A stretch of DNA of 64,000 bases from R-RK-3 sp963842775 (GTDB taxonomy: Bacteria > Pseudomonadota > Alphaproteobacteria > Rhizobiales > Rhodomicrobiaceae): NCBI GenBank assembly GCA_963842775.1, contig CAWJHQ010000015.1:1-64000 (forward strand). The letters run 5' to 3'. Every line of letters starts with the position of its first letter. The first letter of the stretch is position 1. The translations under genes and the position numbers were made by a program. This document shows, in pieces, positions 25,426-35,111 of the stretch. Below the pieces are notes generated by a model that was given only the letters and a program-made list of their open reading frames with translations, did not search any database and was not told the origin of the DNA.

Positions 25426-26968
25426 CTCTGTTGGATCTGGCGCCTTCCTGGGGTCTGGCGTCGGCGCGCCGTGCCGGTTCGGCTTGTGCTGCCTCGTGCT
25501 GATCGGTGCATGTTGCGCAGGGGCGGCAACATCTGCCCAGGCGCAGAACGAGACGGTGCTGATCCTTAGCCACGCCAACAGCATGTGGTCGAAAATGGAC
25601 GGCGGCCAAAAGATCAAAGTCCTTCGCGGTGCGATCGCACCCATCCTGCGCGCCCAGGAGGGCAAGCTTGACCTTGGCGTCTTAACCTTCGGCGCAAACA
25701 AGCCGAAAAGCTGCGACGCGCTGGACACGATCAAGCCGATCGGGCCGATCAAGGCCACGGCGGACATCAAAGCCATCGAAGGCGTCTATCCGAAAGGCTC
25801 CGCCTCCGTCGCCGCCTCGCTCACGGCCGCTTCGAAGCTGTTCAAGACGCAAAGCGGCGCGCAATCGATGATCCTGGTCAGCGACAGCATGGACGAGTGC
25901 AAGGCCGACCCTTGCGCCGTCGCGGCCGAATTGAAGGAAAAATCGCCGCGAACCATCATCCACTTCATCGCGCTGGGCGAAAAAAGCGAGGAAAATCTCG
26001 CTGAACTCGCCTGCGTGCCGGAGCAGACGGGCGGCATATTCGCCGCCGCGCAGAACGAGGCCGAACTGAACGACGCATTGCAGAAGGTTTTCCAGCTTGC
26101 CGCACTCGGGACCAGCGAGGACCCCGACGGGCTGCCTATGCCGCCCGTAGCCCCTCCCGTCGGGGCAGGACTGGGTGCGCCCGGTGAGAAGCCCACCTCC
26201 ACCGAACCCGGCACGCTTGCTCTTTCTGCGATCCTCGCCAAGGACAACCAGCCGCTGACCAGCGGCCTGATCTGGCGCATCTATGACGGCCGGGTACATG
26301 ATGATGGCAGCTACAGGCTTTTGCAGACGGTGCGCGAACCCCGTGTGACCACGACGCTTCCGGGAGGCGAATATCTGGTTAACGCCGCGTATGGACGCGC
26401 CAATGTCACCAAGCGGATGACCGTATGGCCCGACAAGCAGCTTGACGACGTCTTCAACCTGAACGCCGGCGGATTGCGGCTTTATGCGACGCTGGCCAAG
26501 CAGCCGCTTTTGTCCGAGCAATCGCTGACCTTCGACGTTTATTCCGACGAATCCGACCAGTTCGGCAACCGCCGCAAAGTGATCGCGGGGGCCAAATCGG
26601 GCGTGGTGATGCGGCTGAACGGCGGCGCGTATCGGGTCGAGAGCACCTATGGCGACAGCAACGCCGTCATCGAGGCGGAGGTGACGGTCGAGCCCGGCAA
26701 GCTGACTGAGGCGACCGTCGATCATCAGGCCGGAAAGGTGACCTTCCGGCTGGTGCAGAAACCCGGCGGCGAAGCGCTCGCGGATACGATCTGGAATATC
26801 TATTCGGGCGACGGGCAATTGGTGAAAAAGAGCGGCGGCGCCTTTCCTTCGCATGTGCTCGCTGCAGGCAGCTACGAAGTGCGCGTCGAACACGGGCAGA
26901 AGGAATTCGCCGCCAAATTTTCCGTGGATGCGGGCGACAAGAAGCAAGTCGAAGTGGTGATGCCTTAG
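25406..26968 (+). CDS. Exported vWA-domain protein with the same beta-type repeats
   Basis: About 520 residues. I chose the TTG at 25406 because GGAG lies seven bases before it and a signal peptide follows (FGLCCLVLIGACCAGAATSAQA); an ATG at 25349 would overlap the upstream gene more. Residues ~50-235 are a von Willebrand A-type domain (ETVLILSHANSMWSKMDGG in the MIDAS position, where DxSxS is degraded to SHANS; then SMILVSDSMDEC). Residues ~285-520 carry three of the repeats seen in the upstream gene (TTLPGGEYLVNAAYGRA, MRLNGGAYRVESTYGDS, HVLAAGSYEVRVEHGQ). A surface or periplasmic binding role is inferred. Confidence 0.75.
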   Translation: MRSLLNSSVGSGAFLGSGVGAPCRFGLCCLVLIGACCAGAATSAQAQNETVLILSHANSMWSKMDGGQKIKVLRGAIAPILRAQEGKLDLGVLTFGANKPKSCDALDTIKPIGPIKATADIKAIEGVYPKGSASVAASLTAASKLFKTQSGAQSMILVSDSMDECKADPCAVAAELKEKSPRTIIHFIALGEKSEENLAELACVPEQTGGIFAAAQNEAELNDALQKVFQLAALGTSEDPDGLPMPPVAPPVGAGLGAPGEKPTSTEPGTLALSAILAKDNQPLTSGLIWRIYDGRVHDDGSYRLLQTVREPRVTTTLPGGEYLVNAAYGRANVTKRMTVWPDKQLDDVFNLNAGGLRLYATLAKQPLLSEQSLTFDVYSDESDQFGNRRKVIAGAKSGVVMRLNGGAYRVESTYGDSNAVIEAEVTVEPGKLTEATVDHQAGKVTFRLVQKPGGEALADTIWNIYSGDGQLVKKSGGAFPSHVLAAGSYEVRVEHGQKEFAAKFSVDAGDKKQVEVVMP

Positions 26969-26996
26969 CAGCGTCCCGCCCGGGAACCCTTTCGCC

Positions 26997-28325
26997 TCAG
27001 AATTTTGCTCCCTGGCGCGCGGCTTCAGCGGCGTCTTCGGTGTCCATCTGGGCGCCGCGCAGATCGGCCGCCTCGAACAGCGCGCCGTCCAATTCGGCGC
27101 CCATCAGATTGGCCTGCTGGAGATTGGCGCCGCGCAGATCGGCGCCCCGCAGCCGCATCGGATTGACCGGACGCCCGGGCGAGACGGACGGAATGAACTG
27201 GGCGCGCCACAGATCCGCGCCGCGAAACACGGCCTTGTTCGCCTTTGCCTCGATGAGATTGACCTCACGCAGGCTCGCCTGGGTGAGGTCGGCGCCCGTC
27301 AAATCCGCCTGATGCAGGTCGGAGCGGTCAAAGCTGCCGTAACGCAGGTCGCGCCGCCGCAGATTGATGCTGGTTTCCTCCGGAGTGAGGCCGCGATCCT
27401 TCACCAGCGCCGCGTCGGTCACGACGAGATTGCGGCCGAACAGGCCTGCCGGGGTTCCGGACAGAACATCGACGCCGCCCTCGAACAGCAAAGCGGTGAG
27501 CAGGAACGCCTGACGCGGCGGGCGGGTGTCGGCGGAGAGCGACACGACGGGTGCGGGCATAATCGAGGTCATCGCCCGGTCCATCTTTTCGTCGGGTACC
27601 GTCGCGACGCTGAGCGAGAAGAACAGCGCACCGACGCAGAGAATGAGACCTAGCAGAAAACTCAGTGGCCGCTCGAGGATCGTTCGCCCGAAACCGGTGA
27701 CGAAAGGGGCCGCCGGATAGCGCATGAACGCGGCGAAAATCGTCAGCATGAGGACGTCGAGAATGAGGTAAGCGCGCTGCGCCCAAGTGATGTCGAGGTC
27801 GTGATAGGGCAGAAACGCCGTCTGAAAATTCAACAGCAGCAGCAGCGGCAGGATGCCGAAACTCAGCCAGGTCATCACGGCGAGGAAAAATGCGAAAAAC
27901 GGGCTGCGGTTCGGCCCGGCAATCAGCTGGGTGAAGAAATAGGGGTGAAGATGCATCCGCGTGCGATGGCTGCGGAACAGACCCGTGCCCTCGAATTTGG
28001 TGATGCGCTCATGCAGATCGCGCGTCTGCCGGGCCAGCATGACATGCTGCAACAGAATGCCCACATGGATCAGCACGAGGATGACGGGGCCGAAAACAAA
28101 AAAGCCCTGCAGGCTGATTTCCACCTGCAACAACGGCAAGGCGACCGGCGTATTGAGCAGCAGGTCCTTATGGGTAATGCCGGCAAGCGCGACGAAAAAA
28201 TAGGCCTGTAAGGCCAGAAAGAACACCCAGCCATTGCGTGTCGAGGCGCTTGTGAGATTCACGTCCTGCGCCAGTTCCTTGAATGAAGCCTCGATGCGGT
28301 CAATCGTCGGGTTGGCATATGACAT
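26997..28325 (-). CDS. Membrane protein with C-terminal pentapeptide repeats
   Basis: A 442-residue protein. The N-terminal ~240 residues hold about five hydrophobic helices (FFLALQAYFFVALAG, FFVFGPVILVLIHVGILL, and others). The C-terminal ~130 residues are pentapeptide repeats of the A(D/N)Lxx type (LTGADLTQASLREVNL, LRGADLRGANLQQANLMGAEL), which fold as a right-handed beta helix. Its role is unknown; DNA-gyrase protection is known only for soluble members. It is convergent with the repeat-protein operon. Confidence 0.85.
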   Translation of the reverse strand: MSYANPTIDRIEASFKELAQDVNLTSASTRNGWVFFLALQAYFFVALAGITHKDLLLNTPVALPLLQVEISLQGFFVFGPVILVLIHVGILLQHVMLARQTRDLHERITKFEGTGLFRSHRTRMHLHPYFFTQLIAGPNRSPFFAFFLAVMTWLSFGILPLLLLLNFQTAFLPYHDLDITWAQRAYLILDVLMLTIFAAFMRYPAAPFVTGFGRTILERPLSFLLGLILCVGALFFSLSVATVPDEKMDRAMTSIMPAPVVSLSADTRPPRQAFLLTALLFEGGVDVLSGTPAGLFGRNLVVTDAALVKDRGLTPEETSINLRRRDLRYGSFDRSDLHQADLTGADLTQASLREVNLIEAKANKAVFRGADLWRAQFIPSVSPGRPVNPMRLRGADLRGANLQQANLMGAELDGALFEAADLRGAQMDTEDAAEAARQGAKF

Positions 28326-28685
28326 AAATCGCTCTCCTGGCCATCAATATGCTTGCGCCCGCTCACCAGATATGGCGTCGGCGCTGTAAATAAGCCCCAT
28401 ACATTGTTCCATTCAGAAGGACAGTTAGATGGATCTGGCAAGCGGCGAATTTATGGTGGGCAGGGACAAATCGTCCCGTGCCTTTTCACAATCGCCTGTT
28501 AATGTGCCTGCTGACGCGGCGTTTCGAGCCATTATGCCGAGAGAGTGGTAAACGAGACGGTGGTGCCGTCGTCGCCATACGGGGCGGGGTTCAAAGCGCG
28601 AAAGTTGCGTGATACGGCGCCAGGCGCAGTTGCGGGCGGCCTTGCGGCATTCCACATTAGAGAGCGAATTGGCGACCTTCCGATC
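28326..28685. promoter_or_regulatory. Divergent region upstream of uvrA
   Basis: About 360 bases without a supported gene. It should hold the promoters of uvrA and of the divergent pentapeptide protein. I looked for an alphaproteobacterial LexA box (GTTC-N7-GTTC) and did not find a convincing one. Confidence 0.4.
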
Positions 28686-31606
28686 ATGAGTTCAAAGTTC
28701 ATCTCTGTCCGCGGCGCGCGGGAGCACAATCTCAAGAACATCTCGCTCGACATTCCGCGCGAGCAGCTTGTGGTCATCACGGGCCTGTCCGGCTCGGGCA
28801 AATCCTCGCTCGCCTTCGACACGATCTATGCCGAGGGCCAGCGGCGCTATGTCGAAAGCCTTTCGGCCTATGCGCGCCAATTCCTCGAAATGATGCAGAA
28901 GCCGGACGTCGATTCCATCGACGGCCTGTCGCCCGCGATTTCCATCGAACAGAAGACGACCAGCCGCAATCCGCGCTCGACGGTCGCGACGGTCACCGAA
29001 ATCTACGACTATATGCGGCTGCTGTTCGCCCGCGTCGGCGTGCCCTATTCGCCCGCGACCGGCCTGCCGATCGAGAGCCAGACGATCTCGCAGATGGTCG
29101 ACCGCGTATTGGAGCTGCCGGAGGGAACGCGGCTTTACCTGCTGGCGCCGGTCATTCGCGGCCGCAAGGGCGAATATAAGAAAGAGCTGGCCGGCTATAT
29201 GAAGCGCGGCTTCCAGCGCGTGAAGATCGACGGCGAGTTTTACGAGATCGCCGATGCGCCGACGCTTGATAAGAAGCTGAAGCACGATATCGACGTGGTC
29301 GTCGACCGCATCGTGGTGCGCCCCGATCTCGCCAGCCGCCTTGCAGACAGCTTCGAGACGGCGCTTGAACTCGCCGACGGCTTGGCCAGCGCCGAGTTCA
29401 CCGACAAGCCTCTGCCGGCAAAGGAACTGAAGGGCGCCAACAAGTCAAAGAATGACACGCATGAGCGCATCCTGTTCTCGCAGCGCTTCGCCTGTCCGGT
29501 GTCCGGCTTCACCATCGACGAGATCGAGCCGCGCCTGTTTTCATTCAACAATCCATTCGGCGCATGCCCGAAATGCGACGGGCTGGGAACGCAGTTGCAA
29601 TTCGAGGCGGCGATGGTCGTGCCTGACCCGTCGCTGTCGCTGCGCAAAGGCGCGATCATCCCGTGGGCGCGCACAGGCAACACCTCGCCCTATTACACCC
29701 AGACGCTGGAAGCGCTCGCCAAGCATTACAAAGTGTCGATGAATGCGCCCTGGAGCGAACTGCCCGAGACGGTGCAGAACGCGATCCTCTACGGCACCGG
29801 CTCGGAGGCGATCACCTTCGTCTATGATGACGGGATGCGCACCTTCAAGACGTCGAAGCCGTTCGAGGGCGTCATCAACAATATCGAGCGGCGTTGGAAG
29901 GAAACGGATTTCGGCCTGGGTGCGCGAGGAACTGGGCCGCTATCAGTCGGATCACCCTTGCGATACGTGCCAAGGCTTCCGCCTTAAGCCGCAGGCGCTC
30001 GCAGTAAAGATTGCCGGGCTGCATATCGGCGAAATCTCGCGCATGTCAATTCGCGAGGCGGGCCAATGGTTCGCCACGCTGCCGGAAAAGCTGACCGCAA
30101 AGCAGAATGAGATCGCTACCCGCATCCTGAAGGAAATCCGCGACCGGTTGAAATTCCTCAACGATGTCGGGCCTGGACTATCTGGCACTTTCGCGCAATT
30201 CCGGCACGCTGTCGGGCGGCGAAAGTCAGCGTATCCGGCTGGCTTCGCAGATCGGCTCCGGGCTGACCGGCGTGCTCTATGTGCTCGACGAGCCGTCCAT
30301 CGGGCTGCATCAGCGCGACAATGCGCGCCTGCTCGTGACGCTGAAACATCTGCGCGACCTCGGCAACAGCGTCATCGTCGTCGAGCATGACGAGGAAGCG
30401 ATCCTGATGGCCGACCATGTCATCGACATCGGACCGGGCGCGGGCGTTCACGGCGGCGAGATTATCGCCGAGGGCATCCCCGAAAAGATCATGGCCACTG
30501 CTTCGAGCTTGACCGGGCAATATCTGAGCGGCGCTCGGCAAGTTCGCGTGCCCACGGAGCGGCGCAAACCCGCGAAAGGCAAGCGGCTGCGCGTCACGGG
30601 CGCCACCGGCAATAACCTCAAAAACGTCACCGCCGACATTCCGCTCGGCACTTTCACTTCCGTGACAGGCGTTTCGGGCGGCGGCAAGTCGACACTGCTG
30701 ATCGAGACGATCTACAAGGCAGTGGCGCGGCGGTTGAACGGCGCACGCGAGGCGCCGAGCCATTTCGACGACATCCAGGGCCTCGAATATCTCGACAAGG
30801 TCATCGACATCGACCAGTCGCCCATCGGCCGCACGCCGCGCTCCAATCCGGCGACCTATACCGGCGCCTTCACTCCGATCCGCGACTGGTTCGCCGGACT
30901 GCCGGAAGCCAAGGCGCGCGGCTACATGCCGGGCCGCTTCTCGTTCAATGTCAAGGGCGGGCGCTGCGAGGCCTGCCAGGGCGACGGCGTCATCAAGATC
31001 GAGATGCACTTTCTGCCGGACGTCTACGTCACCTGCGACGTCTGCAAGGGCAAGCGCTACAATCGCGAGACGCTGGAGATCCTGTTCCGTGGCAAATCGA
31101 TCGCCGACGTGCTGGACATGACGGTGGAGGAAGCGGCGGAGTTCTTCAAGGCCGTGCCCTCGGTGCGCGACAAGATGGAGACGCTGGCGCGTGTCGGGCT
31201 CACCTACATCAAGGTCGGCCAGCAGGCGACGACGCTGTCCGGCGGCGAGGCGCAGCGCATCAAGCTGGCGAAGGAGTTGTCGCGGCGGGCGACGGGGCGG
31301 ACACTCTATATTCTGGACGAACCGACCACCGGCCTGCATTTCCACGATGTCGCGAAATTGCTGGACGTGCTGCACGAACTGGTCGACGCGGGCAACACCG
31401 TGGCGGTGATCGAGCACAATCTCGAAGTCATCAAGACCTCCGACTGGGTGATCGACCTCGGCCCCGAAGGCGGCGATGGCGGCGGACGCATCATCGCGGA
31501 AGGCACGCCCGAGCAGGTCGCGAAGGTCAAGGAGAGCTATACGGGGCAGTTTCTGGCGGAGCTGCTGACGCGCCGGCCTATGAAGCGGCAGCAGGCGGCT
31601 GAATAG
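28686..31606 (+). CDS. uvrA: Excinuclease ABC subunit A (two apparent frameshifts)
   Basis: About 973 residues in three frames. Frame 1 starts MSSKFISVRGAREHN with Walker A GLSGSGKSSLAFDT and the UvrB-binding region. An extra T in TTT at 29909-29911 shifts to frame 2 (AWVREELGRYQSDHPCDTCQ, a zinc-finger half). An extra G in GGG at 30169-30171 shifts to frame 3 (LDYLALSRNSGTLSGGESQR, then Walker A VSGGGKSTLL, zinc finger CEAC...CDVC, LSGGEAQRIKLAKEL). Removing one base at each site restores a full-length family member. UvrA is the damage-recognition ATPase of nucleotide excision repair. Both shifts are homopolymer length changes, so sequencing error is likely. The 3' end is duplicated at 33251-33333. 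Confidence 0.93.
31524..31606. repeat. uvrA 3'-end direct repeat, left copy (candidate attachment site)
   Basis: The last 83 bases of uvrA, from AGGTCAAGGAGAGCTATACG to the stop TAG. It is repeated in the same orientation at 33251-33333 with 80 of 83 bases identical. The three differences (CCT/CCA, CAG/CAA, GAA/GAG) are all silent third-position changes. Confidence 0.9.
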
Positions 31607-32054
31607 CTGGGTTGAACTGCCGCTTCACGCCCTCGATGCGCTCGTCGAGCAGAAGGCGATCGCTGAAATGCGTCTCCAGTGCTTCGCGCGCCGCCTTCCC
31701 GGAAACTGCCGACCGGCCAATCACACTCTTGGCGAGGGTTTTCCATTGATTGGCGCTAAGATTAGTGCTTGCGATCGTCTCCCGGAGTGCTGCATGCGTT
31801 TCCGCGCGCTCTAACTTGATTATAGCGTCTTCGGGGCTCGTCTCCGCTTTCGGTTGGGGTTCTTTCTTCGCGGCGCCTTTCGGCTTCTTCTGTCTTGTCT
31901 CGACCCACTCAGTCAAGGTCATCTCGCCTGCGCCCTTGAGTTGCTGCAGGATTTTGTTGACCGCGTCCGCTGGCTGGGAGCCGTTCTTATTGCGATAGAC
32001 CTGCCCCACCAGAGCGAGAGCTTCGATGAGCGTCGCGACTTTGATAGTTTCCAT
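31578..32054 (-). CDS. Unknown protein of the uvrA-end module
   Basis: About 158 residues from METIKVATLIEALALVGQVY. The first part overlaps the end of the ParA-like gene by ~68 bases. The middle is a Lys/Pro/Glu-rich linker (RQKKPKGAAKKEPQPKAE) and the second half is alpha-helical and charged (IKLERAETHAALRETIAST, NLSANQWKTLAKSVIG). I do not recognise the family. The last nine or so codons lie antisense inside the uvrA-end repeat, so its C-terminus is set by the attachment sequence. It is the third gene of a compact operon. Confidence 0.65.
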   Translation of the reverse strand: METIKVATLIEALALVGQVYRNKNGSQPADAVNKILQQLKGAGEMTLTEWVETRQKKPKGAAKKEPQPKAETSPEDAIIKLERAETHAALRETIASTNLSANQWKTLAKSVIGRSAVSGKAAREALETHFSDRLLLDERIEGVKRQFNPAIQPPAAAS

Positions 32055-32913
32055 TTCGCCGTAGCCCCAACTTAACGATAATTTTCTGCGCAATATACTC
32101 AAATCTTGCTCGGGAGTCAGCATCCTGCAGAACGGCATTATTAGCGATAGCTTGACGCAACGGAATAAAAATATCGCTCCATACATCGATGCGCGGCAGA
32201 TAATCTGCTAAATTGTCCAATGCTTTCTTTTCGACGGCGTTCAGCTCACCCCTGGCGGTAAACGTTGCTAATACACCAAGCACGTCGATAGGCCGACACA
32301 GGTTCTTACCAAACTCTGTAAGATATTGAACGAAGGTAACAGCCCCACTTAAAGACACCGACGTCAACGCCGTTGGGATAAGGACATGAGTAGAAGCGCA
32401 AAATGCATTGATCGAAGCGATCGTCAATCGCGGAGGAGTGTCGATAATGACGATGTCAAAATCCCGCGCGAGCCTGGGATCGGAGAGCTTTCGCGCCAGC
32501 GCAAAGCGGGGATCTTTCTCGCGTTCACCGAGAATAAAGGCCGCAAAAAGCTTGTCCTCGACATCTGCCAGCTCGAGCGATGTGCGAACCAAGCTCAAAT
32601 CCGAGAACGGCGCTGCTCCCGTCGCGGTGACCTGACTGTTATGAAACATGTCATAGCTTTCGCTTAGGAGAACGTGAATTCCGCCATCAGCTTTTTCCAG
32701 TCGCGGCATGATGTTCGAGGGAAGCGTCACGGATAAAGACGCCTGGAAGTCCAGATCGATGGCGAGAACACGAAGACCGGCTTTAGTCAGCGCCACGGCC
32801 AAATTGGCGACCACCGCTGTTTTGCCGACACCGCCCTTCAGATTTCCGACCGACAGAACGGGAACCTTTGGTGGTGCAACGACATTCGCCGGCAAAGTTG
32901 TCCAGATGCTCAC
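31987..32913 (-). CDS. ParA/MinD-family ATPase
   Basis: A 308-residue P-loop ATPase: deviant Walker A KGGVGKTAVVANLAVAL, the following VLAIDLDFQASLSVTL, and Walker B DIVIIDTPPRLTIASI. Such proteins position DNA or membrane cargo through ATP-dependent dimerisation. Its GTG start overlaps the stop of the small membrane protein by four bases (GTGA). No ParB-like gene with a recognisable HTH is adjacent, so it does not look like a classical plasmid-partition pair. The region is AT-richer than its surroundings, consistent with transfer. Confidence 0.85.
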   Translation of the reverse strand: MSIWTTLPANVVAPPKVPVLSVGNLKGGVGKTAVVANLAVALTKAGLRVLAIDLDFQASLSVTLPSNIMPRLEKADGGIHVLLSESYDMFHNSQVTATGAAPFSDLSLVRTSLELADVEDKLFAAFILGEREKDPRFALARKLSDPRLARDFDIVIIDTPPRLTIASINAFCASTHVLIPTALTSVSLSGAVTFVQYLTEFGKNLCRPIDVLGVLATFTARGELNAVEKKALDNLADYLPRIDVWSDIFIPLRQAIANNAVLQDADSRARFEYIAQKIIVKLGLRRNGNYQSRDAHRSSRSGGAGLSQ

Positions 32914-33143
32914 GAGCGCACCGCCAGCGTATGCTCATCGAGCCCCTTCGCTATGCTGCGTAGATGCTCCAGGCGGGAAAGCGTCTCCGTCAACTGGCGC
33001 TCACGATCACTTAGCTCACTCTGGGCCCGAAGCTCCCTAAGGTAGCGCCATATACCGAATAAAAAGCCTAAAATGCCGAAGACACTGCTTAAAACATTAA
33101 GTAAGCGGTCATACTCAAAAGGAAAATGACTGAAATATTCCAT
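32910..33143 (-). CDS. Small membrane protein with coiled-coil tail
   Basis: A 77-residue protein. Residues ~14-35 form one membrane helix (LLNVLSSVFGILGFLFGIW), followed by a charged helix (ERQLTETLSRLEHLRSIA) that may form a coiled coil. It is translationally coupled to the ParA-like ATPase. It could be the membrane anchor or partner of that ATPase; this is inference. First gene of the three-gene module. Confidence 0.7.
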   Translation of the reverse strand: MEYFSHFPFEYDRLLNVLSSVFGILGFLFGIWRYLRELRAQSELSDRERQLTETLSRLEHLRSIAKGLDEHTLAVRS

Positions 33144-33429
33144 TACAACACCTTACTCGATCGCGCGACGATTACTCTAGAGACGCCATCAGGGACGGTC
33201 AAACGGTGATTCTATGGAAAATACTTGTGTAGCATTTTAGCTACAGAGCGAGGTCAAGGAGAGCTATACGGGGCAGTTTCTGGCGGAGCTGCTGACGCGC
33301 CGGCCAATGAAGCGGCAACAGGCGGCTGAGTAGGCTTAAGCCCAAATTCCCTATCGAATGAATACGTGAGTTGCGATTTTGCCACTGATCAGTTTAGGCT
33401 ACGACGCGAAGTCCCGGAGACGCCCTTCC
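33144..33429. promoter_or_regulatory. Region containing the module promoter and the displaced uvrA end
   Basis: The AT-rich stretch 33150-33245 (for example AGTGTAGCATTTTAGCTAC is close to the local text at 33225-33243) should hold the promoter of the leftward operon. The uvrA-end repeat follows at 33251-33333. No gene is visible. Confidence 0.4.
33251..33333. repeat. uvrA 3'-end direct repeat, right copy (candidate attachment site)
   Basis: An 83-base copy of the uvrA end including its stop codon, with no uvrA sequence before it. It is 1,645 bases after the left copy. See the left copy for the differences. Confidence 0.9.
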
Positions 33430-33729
33430 ATGAGCCAGGCCGAAGTGACGCGAGACGAATTCACGCGACTTGAAGCCCGTGTCAGCACGATCGAGCAGGA
33501 AACCGAGGGCGAGAAGATGCTCTCGCGCTACGTCCTCACGCAATCCCGGCAAAATGGCGACGAACTGGCAGCGCTGAAAACCCGCGTCGATCGCATCGAG
33601 GAGAAGGTCGACCGGCTCGAACAAAGCGTGGGTCACATTGATCTGCGTCTGGGAGCTCTGAGGCGCGATCTGCCTTCGATCGTAGCCGATGCCATGCGCG
33701 ACGTGCTCGGCCACGCCAAGAGTATGTAG
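33430..33729 (+). CDS. Small coiled-coil protein
   Basis: A 99-residue protein from MSQAEVTRDEF. Almost all of it is heptad-like (LEARVSTIEQETEGEK, LKTRVDRIEEKVDRLEQSV), predicting a parallel coiled coil. No catalytic motif. Similar short proteins are common in phage- or plasmid-derived regions of this order. It lies 96 bases after the right uvrA-end repeat and may be older accessory DNA. Confidence 0.6.
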   Translation: MSQAEVTRDEFTRLEARVSTIEQETEGEKMLSRYVLTQSRQNGDELAALKTRVDRIEEKVDRLEQSVGHIDLRLGALRRDLPSIVADAMRDVLGHAKSM

Positions 33730-33839
33730 CTTTACGTGATGCGATCCGACGTTCGGACGTGCATTATCATGGGGCAACCCCATCGGCGTGGCCCACACCG
33801 ACATGGCGCGCAACGATCTGATTTTCGCGGGACACGCCG

Positions 33840-34253
33840 ATGCCCTACGCCCATGATCTCACCGATGCCCAGCGCGACGCGCTTGCCCAAGCCAGCGATT
33901 GGGAAATCTACCAAGCCATTGAGAAAGCCGCCGGCAGTGCCTCTGCCGCCGTCTCATATAGTGATGACGCCCTTGCCGGCGGGTGGTTCTGGGGCCGCGC
34001 GGCCGAGATCTTCGAGAGCGCAAGCGGGGAAATCCATCGGCTCGTCTGTGTCGAGTGGGACGCGTGCGCCAAACTCCCGGGGCTCTCGGACCGCTATGAA
34101 ATGATTGCGCAGATCGCGGATGTGCTCATGACTTTTGCGGGCGGAATTGCCGGCAACGTGGTGAAATGGGTTATACGAGGTATCGCGCTTGCGCTCGCGA
34201 CGTTGCTTGCCGATCGCGGCATCGGGACATTTTGCGGGTGCCCAGGCCGGTAG
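33840..34253 (+). CDS. Unknown protein with hydrophobic C-terminus
   Basis: A 137-residue protein. The first ~85 residues are soluble and acidic (DLTDAQRDALAQASDWEIYQ, GGWFWGRAAEIFES, HRLVCVEWDACAKLPG). Residues ~95-130 are hydrophobic (VLMTFAGGIAGNVVKWVIRG, IALALATLLAD). I do not recognise the family. It follows the coiled-coil gene in the same direction. Confidence 0.5.
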   Translation: MPYAHDLTDAQRDALAQASDWEIYQAIEKAAGSASAAVSYSDDALAGGWFWGRAAEIFESASGEIHRLVCVEWDACAKLPGLSDRYEMIAQIADVLMTFAGGIAGNVVKWVIRGIALALATLLADRGIGTFCGCPGR

Positions 34254-34538
34254 AAACGGCCCGGGGCCCGGCGAATTCGAAGCATTCATACGCCGCACCG
34301 ATAGGGTACGCCCCATTTTTTGTGGTTTCGCAATCTCTTAACAGAATTATTTGCGTGCCTTCAATTAACTGTTACACTTTCGTCTAGTGACCGGGTCCTT
34401 AGAGACCCGTCTAAGGGTCGAAATGTCTAAGGCCGGCACAGTTCGCGGCGATTTATAGCCGCATGACGGCTTGGACATTGGCAGAAAGCCGATCACGCGA
34501 CCGCCGCGATGAGATGAAACCTCAACGTGGTAGGCGCT

Positions 34539-34868
34539 ATGATCGGACAGACTTCCCGCATGCTCTTCGCTGCCCTGGCAACTCTTTCCCTCACCTCGTT
34601 TACATCAGTCGCTTTTGCTCATGACAACTGGATTTCGCGCGGCGGCTTTCGCGGTCCCTCGAATGGCGAATGGTGTTGCGGTGCCAGCGATTGCTTTGTG
34701 GTTCCATCTTCAGCCGTAAAAACCGGCGGTACGGGGTTCGAGCTGACGCCGATGATGGAAACTGTCCCGTATAAGGAAGCCCTGCCCAGCGTCGACGGCC
34801 AATATTGGCGATGCCAGCGGCCGAACGGCACGCGGCGCTGCTTCTTTGCGCCCATTTCAGCGTTTTAA
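34539..34868 (+). CDS. Small exported cysteine-containing protein
   Basis: A 109-residue protein with a signal peptide (MLFAALATLSLTSFTSVAFA) and a mature part HDNWISRGGFRG, GEWCCGASDCFVVP and YWRCQRPNGTRRCFF. The paired cysteines probably form disulfides in the periplasm. I recall similar unnamed proteins in Hyphomicrobiales (HxxWI...GEWCCG). Function is unknown. A GTG at 34527 is an alternative start. Confidence 0.65.
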   Translation: MIGQTSRMLFAALATLSLTSFTSVAFAHDNWISRGGFRGPSNGEWCCGASDCFVVPSSAVKTGGTGFELTPMMETVPYKEALPSVDGQYWRCQRPNGTRRCFFAPISAF

Positions 34869-35111
34869 ACGGAGCACACAGGCAAGCGCGGCATGCGTCG
34901 AGGCCCATCGTAGCGGAACGCGAGGCGCTTGCCACCGTTCCGCCTCAGGAAGAGCGTCGCCGCAAGGCACGGTGAGAATTGCCACAGGTTCCAGCGGGCG
35001 TCAGAATCCGCTGCGCGCTAAGGGAGGGTTCATGTTGCTTTGCACAAATTCAAGACAATTACAGCAAATTTCGGTAGTGTAGCCGAAGGGCAATCGATGG
35101 CGGGCACTTGA

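Noticed and set aside
31987..33143. Classical plasmid parAB partition system
   Set aside because: No ParB-type HTH protein or parS-like repeats; the partner is a small membrane protein.
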